From UBA6136 sp964344495 (GTDB lineage: Bacteria > Pseudomonadota > Gammaproteobacteria > Methylococcales > Methylococcaceae), in assembly GCA_964344495.1 (NCBI GenBank), contig CAYFNI010000076.1, positions 1-10,979 on the forward strand: a stretch of DNA of 10,979 nt, given 5' to 3'. Numbering within the stretch: the stretch's first letter is position 1; the number at the start of each line of letters is the position of its first letter. A program made the position numbers and the translations under genes. Below the pieces are notes generated by a model. That model was not told where the DNA came from. It ran no database searches and saw nothing but the letters and a program-made list of their open reading frames with translations. Shown here piece after piece: positions 6,348-10,979 of the stretch.

Positions 6348-7565
6348 ATGAACGGCCTTACCCCGCACACCCTAACGGATCAGAGCCTGACCGCGACAAC
6401 ACCTGACAGGGTCTTGCCCGACTACCGCGGCGGCATCGTCAATCTGATGAGCTCACTGCTGCTCGGCCTGGGGGGCGAAGCGAACGGTTACGCGCCGCTG
6501 CCTGCCCTGCCGGTCGATGCCATCCGTGACTGCCGCAAGGTGGCTCTGATCATCGTCGACGGTCTCGGCGACAGCTTCCTGTCCGGACGGGCATCGGCAT
6601 CCTTTCTCGCCGGCGCTCGCCGTGGCCGACTGACCTCGGTCTTTCCCTCCACGACCGCCTCGGCCGTTACCAGCTTTCTCACCGGCGTTGCCCCGCAACA
6701 GCATGGCCTGACTGGCTGGCACATGTATTTCAGGGAACTCGGCGCCGTTCTGGCCGTTCTCCCCGGCCGACCTCGGTTTGGCGGCAGCACACTGCAGCAG
6801 GCTGGAGTGAATGTCGGCGCTTTTCACGGACACCGCAACGTCTTTGAACGGCTGGGTGTTTCAAGCGCGGTAATTTCGCCGGCCGAGATCGCGCATTCCG
6901 ACTTCAACCGCGCTCACCTTGGCCCGGCAACGCTGAGCGCTTATCGCTCCATGGATCATTTTTTCAACTGTCTGACCGAGGCACTGACACCGCCCAACGG
7001 GCCTCGATTCGTCTATGCCTACTGGCCGGAACTGGATCGAGTCGCGCATGAATTTGGCGCCCGGAGCGAAGCGGCAGAACGACACTTCCTGGACTGGGAG
7101 CAGGCATTTGGACGCTTCTTGGAGCGCATTGCCGGAACGGATGCCCTGATCATCGTCACCGCCGATCATGGCTTCATCGACACCGCCCCGGAACAAATCA
7201 TTGACCTTGAACATCACCCGGAACTCGCAGATTGCCTCGCCCTGCCGCTGTGCGGAGAACCGCGAGTCGGCTATTGCTATCTTCGTCCCGGCTGCGCGGA
7301 GCGCTTTGAGGCCTATCTGCGAGAGCACCTGAGCGCAGCGATCGACTGCTTTCGCAGTGACGATCTGATTCGGGCCGGCTGGTTTGGATTGGGTGACGCA
7401 CACCCCAGGCTGCACGAACGGGTGGGCGATTACACACTGATCATGAAAGATCGCTGGGTCATTCGGGATCGGATCTTCGGCGAGAAGCCGTTCCGGCAGC
7501 GCGGCGTCCACGGCGGCCTGAGCAGCGAAGAGATGTGGGTGCCACTTTTGACGTTCCGCACATAG
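6348..7565 (+). CDS. Alkaline phosphatase superfamily protein, type I phosphodiesterase/nucleotide pyrophosphatase-like
   Basis: A 405-residue protein with the full two-metal site of this superfamily: Asp71 in VDGLGD, the nucleophile region FPSTT (99-103, probably Thr102), Asp230 and His234 in ELDRVAHEFG, Asp273-His274 in TADHG, and His388 in GVHGG. Such enzymes hydrolyse phosphodiester or pyrophosphate bonds, but the substrate is not clear. No signal peptide or membrane helix is seen, so it is probably cytosolic, which is less usual for the group. The ATG at 6348 begins a plausible N-terminus. A GTG at 6330 would add six residues, and the frame is open to 6261, which would overlap minC. No candidate start has a strong ribosome binding site. 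It is divergent from minC and ends at a bidirectional terminator. Confidence 0.88.
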   Translation: MNGLTPHTLTDQSLTATTPDRVLPDYRGGIVNLMSSLLLGLGGEANGYAPLPALPVDAIRDCRKVALIIVDGLGDSFLSGRASASFLAGARRGRLTSVFPSTTASAVTSFLTGVAPQQHGLTGWHMYFRELGAVLAVLPGRPRFGGSTLQQAGVNVGAFHGHRNVFERLGVSSAVISPAEIAHSDFNRAHLGPATLSAYRSMDHFFNCLTEALTPPNGPRFVYAYWPELDRVAHEFGARSEAAERHFLDWEQAFGRFLERIAGTDALIIVTADHGFIDTAPEQIIDLEHHPELADCLALPLCGEPRVGYCYLRPGCAERFEAYLREHLSAAIDCFRSDDLIRAGWFGLGDAHPRLHERVGDYTLIMKDRWVIRDRIFGEKPFRQRGVHGGLSSEEMWVPLLTFRT

Positions 7566-7596
7566 AAAAAAGGCCGACCCCAGAGGGGTCGGCCTT
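7566..7596. terminator. Bidirectional intrinsic terminator between the phosphodiesterase gene and mlaA
   Basis: Bases 7570-7581 pair perfectly with 7585-7596 (12 bp, GC-rich) around the loop AGA. On the minus strand the GC-rich stem runs straight into a run of six T, ideal for ending mlaA, whose stop is 31 bp away. On the plus strand the stem starts directly after the phosphodiesterase stop but has only TT after it, so it is weaker in that direction. Confidence 0.85.
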
Positions 7597-7626
7597 CGCC
7601 CGGGTCAGCCGGCATTCAATGCCAAC

Positions 7627-8505
7627 TCAGTGACTGGTTGTTTGGGGCGTCGCCGGCGTTACGCTGGATGGAGCAGGAGCCGGGGCCGCTGAAGGGCTGT
7701 CCAGACCTTGAAGATCCAGATCCATCTGCTTCTCGAGTTCCTCGTCCAGCGGCGGATGGCCATCGTGAATCACGTAGTTACGCTGCTGGAAGTAGGCGTT
7801 CCGGATGAACTCGTAACGATCAACCGATGCCTCGTCCATGATCTTGGAGGCGCTCAGGAGGTCGGCCCGCTGATCGGTGATGCGCAGAGCGCCGGAGCCG
7901 AGGATAGCCCAATCCACCGCATGCCAGCCGCTGCCGATGGAGTATCCGGCCATGGGGTTGATCCAGTTGATCGGGTTGGCGGCCGTGTCACCCGCAATAC
8001 CGAAAATGCCGCGCGGTGTGCTGGGGCCGAGCAGCGGCAGGACCACATAGGGCCCGGAGGGCACGCCCCAGGTCGCCAGCGTCTGGTCAAAGTCTTCGTT
8101 GTGCTTGCCCAGATTCATCTTGCTGGCCACATCGACAAAACCGGCAAGGCCGACAGTCGTGTTTACGAAAAACCGGCCAATATCCTTGCCGGTCTGCAGC
8201 AACTTGAACTGCAACAGGTCGTTGCCGATGACCGTCACATCCTCGACATTGTTATAGAAGTTAGTGATGCCATGATCGACTGCGGCCGGCGTAAACTTTT
8301 TATAGCCGGTAGCGACGGGCTTCATCACATAATCATCGAGCTTGTCGTTGAAGTTCTGAACGCCCCGATTCCAGTTTTCCATGGGGTCTCGATCGTCCTT
8401 CTTAGCCGTGGTGGCATCAGGGGTCGATGCACAGCCACACGCAAAGACGATCGCCAGCAGCGGAAGAATCCGCGGGAAATTTTTTGAGAGGCAATCACTA
8501 ATCAT
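7627..8505 (-). CDS. mlaA: Outer-membrane phospholipid-removing lipoprotein MlaA (VacJ)
   Basis: A 292-residue lipoprotein of the Mla pathway, which removes misplaced phospholipids from the outer leaflet of the outer membrane and passes them to MlaC. The N-terminus is a lipoprotein signal: a basic region, a hydrophobic core (about 12-22), then cysteines at 23 and 25. The family region includes DPMENWNRGVQNFND (40-54), FFVNTTVGLAGFVDVA and WGVPSGPYVVLPLLGPST (blocks in the middle), and a C-terminal part with YEFIRNAYFQQR. The final 23 or so residues are Ser/Ala/Pro/Thr-rich and extend past the E. coli protein (about 250 residues). The frame is open upstream to 8649, but that extension lacks a signal peptide, so the ATG at 8505 was chosen. 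The mlaFEDCB genes are not nearby. It is divergent from rnt. Confidence 0.95.
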   Translation of the reverse strand: MISDCLSKNFPRILPLLAIVFACGCASTPDATTAKKDDRDPMENWNRGVQNFNDKLDDYVMKPVATGYKKFTPAAVDHGITNFYNNVEDVTVIGNDLLQFKLLQTGKDIGRFFVNTTVGLAGFVDVASKMNLGKHNEDFDQTLATWGVPSGPYVVLPLLGPSTPRGIFGIAGDTAANPINWINPMAGYSIGSGWHAVDWAILGSGALRITDQRADLLSASKIMDEASVDRYEFIRNAYFQQRNYVIHDGHPPLDEELEKQMDLDLQGLDSPSAAPAPAPSSVTPATPQTTSH

Positions 8506-8650
8506 GGTTACGGGGTCCCGACTGAAGTTCGACCGGCTACCTTTGCCATCCGCCCATGGAAGGATCCGTATGGACAGCGGCTGCGCTTGGCAAATGAGAT
8601 CAATATAATAAGCTTCGCCATTCCAGTCGAGCACAAATTGCAATTCCACT
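8506..8650. other. Divergent promoter region between mlaA and rnt
   Basis: This 145-bp gap must hold promoters in both directions. Toward rnt a perfect TATAAT lies at 8604-8609. Toward mlaA the best candidate is TTGCCA (minus strand, 8593-8588), followed 15-17 bp later by a poor -10. Neither gene has a clear Shine-Dalgarno. Confidence 0.5.
8604..8609 (+). promoter_or_regulatory. Consensus -10 hexamer upstream of rnt
   Basis: A perfect TATAAT lies 41 bp before the rnt ATG, which would give a leader of about 35 nt. The bases 17 bp upstream (CTGCGC at 8581-8586) are a poor -35, and TTGGCA at 8587-8592 is only 11 bp away, too close to pair with it. Confidence 0.4.
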
Positions 8651-9301
8651 ATGTCAGAGCATGAAAAGCCCCTACTGGCTCGACGTTTTCGCGGTTATCT
8701 GCCTGTCATCGTGGACATCGAAACGTCAGGCTTCAACCCCAAGCAAAACGCCGTTCTGGAAATCGCCGCCGTGATTGTCCGGATGAACGCTCAGGGCCGA
8801 CTGGAACCCGGCGAAACCCACGCCAGCCATGTCAAGCCATTCCCGGGCGCCAAGCTCGAAGCCGCTGCGCTGAGCTTCAATAAAATCGACCCCTTCCACC
8901 CGTTTCGACTGGCGGTGGATGAACGCGATGCTCTGCAGAAGATCTTTCAGCCGATCCGCAACGCCGTCCGCGAAAATGGCTGCACCCGGGCCATTCTGGT
9001 CGGACACAATCCAGCTTTCGACATCGGCTTTCTCAACGCCGCGACGGAGCGAGCTGGCGTCAAGAAGAATCCGTTTCACCCCTTCAGCACCTTCGATACC
9101 GCCACGCTCAGCGGCTTGGTCTATGGCCAAACCGTTCTCGCCAAGGCGGTCCAGGCGGCCGGCATGGACTGGGACAACAGTTCGGCCCATTCAGCCATCT
9201 ACGATGCAGAACAAACCGCCCGCCTGTTCTGCGGCATTGTCAATCGATGGCAGGCGCTGACCGAACTGGAATCCAACCAGCCCCCGCACGAACAACCCTA
9301 A
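8651..9301 (+). CDS. rnt: Ribonuclease T
   Basis: A 216-residue DEDDh 3'-5' exoribonuclease that trims tRNA and other stable RNA 3' ends, including CCA turnover, and can act on single-stranded DNA ends. The catalytic residues are Asp22 and Glu24 in VDIETSG, Asp124 in GHNPAFD, and His180 and Asp185 in SAHSAIYDAEQTA. Each is one residue before the E. coli positions (23, 25, 125, 181, 186). FRGYLPVIVD (13-22) is a family block. The length matches E. coli. The ATG has no clear ribosome binding site. Its TAA stop overlaps the stop of convergent grxD by 4 bp. In E. coli rnt and grxD are separated by lhr, which is absent here. Confidence 0.97.
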   Translation: MSEHEKPLLARRFRGYLPVIVDIETSGFNPKQNAVLEIAAVIVRMNAQGRLEPGETHASHVKPFPGAKLEAAALSFNKIDPFHPFRLAVDERDALQKIFQPIRNAVRENGCTRAILVGHNPAFDIGFLNAATERAGVKKNPFHPFSTFDTATLSGLVYGQTVLAKAVQAAGMDWDNSSAHSAIYDAEQTARLFCGIVNRWQALTELESNQPPHEQP

Positions 9302-9621
9302 GCGCCTTCGCCCAGCGCTTTCTCGAGGATCTTCTGCAGTTCTCCCTGCTGGAACAAATCCATCATGATGTCGCAGCCCCCGATCAGTTCACCCCGCACG
9401 TAGAGCTGGGGAAACGTCGGCCAGTTGGAATAGGTTTTCAGGCTCTCCCTCAACTCGGGGTCCTCGAAAATATTGACGTGGGCGAACGGCACGCCGCAGT
9501 GCTGCAGAATTTGCACCGCCCGACCGGAAAAGCCGCACTGCGGAAACGCCGGGCTGCCCTTCATGTAGAGCATGACAGGGTGCTCGGCAAGCTGTGATTC
9601 GATGCGCTCAATAACGTCCAT
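9298..9621 (-). CDS. grxD: Monothiol glutaredoxin, Grx4 type
   Basis: A 107-residue monothiol glutaredoxin that binds a bridging [2Fe-2S] cluster with glutathione and passes iron-sulfur clusters to target proteins in the cytosol. The CGFS active site is at 29-32 within YMKGSPAFPQCGFSGRAVQ. The glutathione-binding NWPTFPQLYV and GGCDI blocks follow, as in E. coli GrxD. The frame is open to an ATG at 9642, adding seven residues. The ATG at 9621 was chosen because GGAG lies seven bases upstream of it, while 9642 has no ribosome binding site and the extension has no family counterpart. It ends tail to tail with rnt, with a shared 4-bp stop overlap and no terminator between them. Confidence 0.95.
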   Translation of the reverse strand: MDVIERIESQLAEHPVMLYMKGSPAFPQCGFSGRAVQILQHCGVPFAHVNIFEDPELRESLKTYSNWPTFPQLYVRGELIGGCDIMMDLFQQGELQKILEKALGEGA

Positions 9622-9628
9622 CCCAAAT

Positions 9629-9632
9629 CTCC
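9629..9632 (-). promoter_or_regulatory. Ribosome binding site that sets the grxD start
   Basis: On the minus strand GGAG lies seven bases before the ATG at 9621, within CGGAGATTTGGG. It lies inside the longer frame that starts at 9642 and supports the shorter protein. Confidence 0.65.
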
Positions 9633-9744
9633 GTTGATCCATAAAAACCCAGCAAATTTATCAGAATTGGGCGGGGCTGAGAATTCCTTTCATCCGGGGC
9701 ATCCCGGACACCCACAACACCGCTGAGCAAACAGAATGTCACCC

Positions 9745-9768
9745 GTTGCCGTCTTTAATTGCGGCAAC
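9745..9768. repeat. Inverted repeat GTTGCCG-N10-CGGCAAC upstream of isocitrate dehydrogenase
   Basis: Perfect 7-base arms at 9745-9751 and 9762-9768 flank an AT-rich 10-bp centre (TCTTTAATTG). The arms lie 55-78 bp before the start codon. A possible -10, GATAAT, is at 9778-9783, preceded 17 bp away by TTAATT (9755-9760), which falls in the centre of the repeat. A regulator bound here would cover the -35, so it may be an operator; alternatively it is an RNA hairpin if transcription starts further upstream. Confidence 0.4.
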
Positions 9769-9810
9769 CTGCTGGGCGATAATCGGGCCAGATCTCAACC
9801 TGTCCAGCCC

Positions 9811-9816
9811 AAGGAG
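9811..9816 (+). promoter_or_regulatory. Ribosome binding site of isocitrate dehydrogenase
   Basis: AAGGAG lies six bases before the ATG at 9823. It fixes that codon as the start rather than the in-frame ATG at 9736. Confidence 0.8.
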
Positions 9817-9822
9817 CATCGC

Positions 9823-10842
9823 ATGCATACCATCACCCTCATCCCCGGCGACGGCATCGGTCCATCGATCGTCGAAGCAGCAGTCAATGTCATCGAAGCA
9901 ACGGGCACAAACATCACCTGGGATCGCCAGCTGGCCGGCATGGCAGCCGTCGATCACTGCGGCAACCCCCTGCCGGATCAGACACTCGACTCGATTCGCA
10001 CCAATCGCCTCTGCTTCAAGGGGCCGTTAACCACCCCGGTCGGCGGTGGCTACCGCAGCGTTAACGTCACCTTGCGCCAGGCCTTCAACCTCTATGCCAA
10101 CGTGCGGCCAGCCGTTTCATTCGAGGGTACTGACACGATCTTCAAGAACGTCAACCTGATGACGGTGCGCGAAAATACCGAGGGTCTCTATGCGGGCATC
10201 GAGCACTTCATCCAGGTCGACGGCGAAAAAATCGCCGCCGAGAGCATGGCCATCGTCACCCGCAAGGGCTCCGAACGCATCATCCGCTACGCCTTCGACT
10301 ATGCCCGCAAGGCCGGACGGAAAAAAGTCACTCTGGTTCACAAGGCCAACATCCTCAAATGCACATCGGGCCTTTTCCTCGAAATTGGCCGCGACATCGC
10401 CAAGGAATATCCGGACATCGTCTTCGACGATCGCATCGTCGATGCCTGCTGCATGCAACTGGTCATGCAACCGGACAGCTTTGACGTCATCGTCACCACG
10501 AACCTGTTTGGCGACATCCTGTCCGATCTGGCCGCCGGCCTGATCGGCGGCTTGGGCCTGACGGCAGGCGCCAATATCGGCACCGATGCCGCCATCTTCG
10601 AAGCGGTTCACGGCAGCGCCCCGGATATTGCCGACAAGGGCATCGCCAATCCCACCGCCATGATCCTCGCCGGGGCCATGATGCTGGAACATATCGGCGA
10701 GCTTGAATCCGCCCGCAGGATCGAAGCTGCCGTGCGGGCCGTTATCCGCGAGGGCCAGGTCGTCACCCCAGATCTCAAGAAGGGCTCGCCCTACGGCACC
10801 CGCGACATTGCCAACGCCATCATCGGCAAAATCAAAGGCTGA
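9823..10842 (+). CDS. icd: Isocitrate dehydrogenase, predicted NAD-dependent
   Basis: A 339-residue beta-decarboxylating dehydrogenase that converts isocitrate to 2-oxoglutarate in the cytosol. Substrate residues match isocitrate rather than isopropylmalate enzymes: Ser79, Asn81 and Arg85 in RSVNVTLRQ, then Arg95, Arg116 and Tyr123 in RENTEGLYAG. Lys175 is the catalytic lysine, and the metal aspartates Asp208, Asp232 and Asp236 have the same spacing as E. coli 283, 307 and 311. The cofactor pair after His264 is Asp269-Ile270, where NADP enzymes such as E. coli Icd have Lys344-Tyr345, so NAD use is predicted. The protein is much shorter than E. coli Icd (416), as in the compact NAD enzymes. 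Homoisocitrate dehydrogenase is the main alternative. AAGGAG six bases upstream sets the start; the frame is open to 9736 but without family resemblance. Confidence 0.92.
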   Translation: MHTITLIPGDGIGPSIVEAAVNVIEATGTNITWDRQLAGMAAVDHCGNPLPDQTLDSIRTNRLCFKGPLTTPVGGGYRSVNVTLRQAFNLYANVRPAVSFEGTDTIFKNVNLMTVRENTEGLYAGIEHFIQVDGEKIAAESMAIVTRKGSERIIRYAFDYARKAGRKKVTLVHKANILKCTSGLFLEIGRDIAKEYPDIVFDDRIVDACCMQLVMQPDSFDVIVTTNLFGDILSDLAAGLIGGLGLTAGANIGTDAAIFEAVHGSAPDIADKGIANPTAMILAGAMMLEHIGELESARRIEAAVRAVIREGQVVTPDLKKGSPYGTRDIANAIIGKIKG

Positions 10843-10852
10843 CGCCGATGCC

Positions 10853-10899
10853 CAACCCGCGCCCCTGACACCGGTGCGGGTTGCCGACAACACGTCGGC
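10853..10899. repeat. Two abutting inverted repeats after isocitrate dehydrogenase
   Basis: CAACCCGC (10853-10860) and GCGGGTTG (10876-10883) form an 8-bp stem with a 15-nt loop that contains the palindrome CACCGGTG. GCCGAC (10883-10888) and GTCGGC (10894-10899) form a 6-bp stem with a 5-nt loop. The two share base 10883, so the complete stems cannot both form. Neither is followed by a T-run, so they are not standard terminators. The second lies over the -35 and spacer of the tRNA promoter. Confidence 0.45.
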
Positions 10900-10909
10900 C
10901 CAGTAGAAT
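10881..10909 (+). promoter_or_regulatory. Promoter of tRNA-Glu
   Basis: A -35 TTGCCG (four of six consensus bases) and a -10 TAGAAT (five of six) are separated by exactly 17 bp. A GC-rich discriminator (CGCGCC) follows, as in stringently controlled stable RNA promoters. Transcription would start about 9-10 nt before the mature tRNA 5' end. Confidence 0.7.
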
Positions 10910-10925
10910 CGCGCCTTCCCGCACC

Positions 10926-10979
10926 GTCCCCATCGTCTAGCGGTCCAGGACTCCGCCCTCTCACGGCGGCAACAGGGGT
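10926..10979 (+). tRNA. tRNA-Glu (anticodon CTC), partial at the right edge
   Basis: The sequence from GTCCCCATCGTCTAG onward follows bacterial tRNA-Glu: acceptor strand GTCCCCA, D-arm with CTAGCGGTCCAGGA, then anticodon stem CCGCC/GGCGG enclosing the 7-nt loop CTCTCAC. The anticodon at loop positions 3-5 is CTC, which reads GAG codons. The window ends after AGGGGT at the start of the T-arm, so about 54 of roughly 76 bases are present. The 3' acceptor strand and CCA end cannot be checked. The common tRNA-Glu of this class has TTC; a CTC species fits a GC-rich genome. Confidence 0.93.

Noticed and set aside
7611..7623. Palindrome GGCATT-C-AATGCC after the mlaA stop
   Set aside because: A one-base loop cannot form a hairpin as drawn, and the adjacent perfect terminator already explains the region.
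8506..8649. 48-residue upstream extension of mlaA
   Set aside because: It would bury the lipoprotein signal inside the protein and occupy the whole promoter gap shared with rnt.
9622..9642. Seven-residue N-terminal extension of grxD
   Set aside because: No ribosome binding site at 9642, while GGAG is well placed for 9621.
9693..9708. Hairpin TCCGGG-GCAT-CCCGGA between grxD and isocitrate dehydrogenase
   Set aside because: Six GC-rich pairs with no T-run on either side; not a terminator, and too short to claim as an operator.
1..10979. Mobile elements, CRISPR arrays, toxin-antitoxin pairs or defence genes
   Set aside because: No transposase, integrase, direct-repeat array or matching terminal repeats were seen on either strand; the partial tRNA-Glu could be an integration site, but no island is visible within the window.

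Overview
The window looks like ordinary housekeeping chromosome from a GC-rich gammaproteobacterium. It carries FabA, RNase T, a complete MinC-MinD-MinE operon, the CGFS glutaredoxin GrxD, the lipoprotein MlaA, an RNase AM-type PHP protein and Tag, a combination typical of that class. The isocitrate dehydrogenase carries the Asp-Ile pair of NAD-dependent enzymes instead of the Lys-Tyr pair of NADP enzymes. Such enzymes are known in autotrophic sulfur oxidisers and other bacteria with an incomplete TCA cycle, so a chemolithoautotroph is possible, but this is only an inference from one gene.

Layout. 1-291 (-): 5' part of fabA, running off the left edge. 292-600: spacer with an unexplained T-tailed hairpin reading on the plus strand and a candidate fabA promoter. 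601-3867 (+): three overlapping genes, an ABC exporter, a PHP exonuclease (rnm) and 3-methyladenine glycosylase I (tag). 3936-4331 (+): a small single-pass membrane protein of unknown function with its own extended -10 promoter. 4409-6276 (-): minC-minD-minE, closed by a strong terminator. 6348-7565 (+): a phosphodiesterase-like member of the alkaline phosphatase superfamily, divergent from minC. 7627-8505 (-): mlaA, convergent with the phosphodiesterase across a bidirectional terminator. 8651-9301 (+): rnt, divergent from mlaA. 9298-9621 (-): grxD, tail to tail with rnt and sharing 4 bp. 9823-10842 (+): NAD-type isocitrate dehydrogenase. 10926-10979 (+): start of a tRNA-Glu(CTC), with a good promoter just upstream and cut by the right edge.

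How the genes work together. MinC, MinD and MinE position the division septum. MlaA belongs to outer-membrane lipid asymmetry maintenance and FabA to unsaturated fatty acid synthesis, but these two are far apart here and not co-transcribed. Overlaps in the ABC-rnm-tag group suggest translational coupling; no shared pathway is evident. No mobile element, CRISPR array, prophage or defence island was seen. The points worth a second look are small: a candidate short RNA beside fabA, the unknown membrane protein, inverted repeats in the minC/phosphodiesterase and isocitrate dehydrogenase leaders, and overlapping hairpins between isocitrate dehydrogenase and tRNA-Glu.
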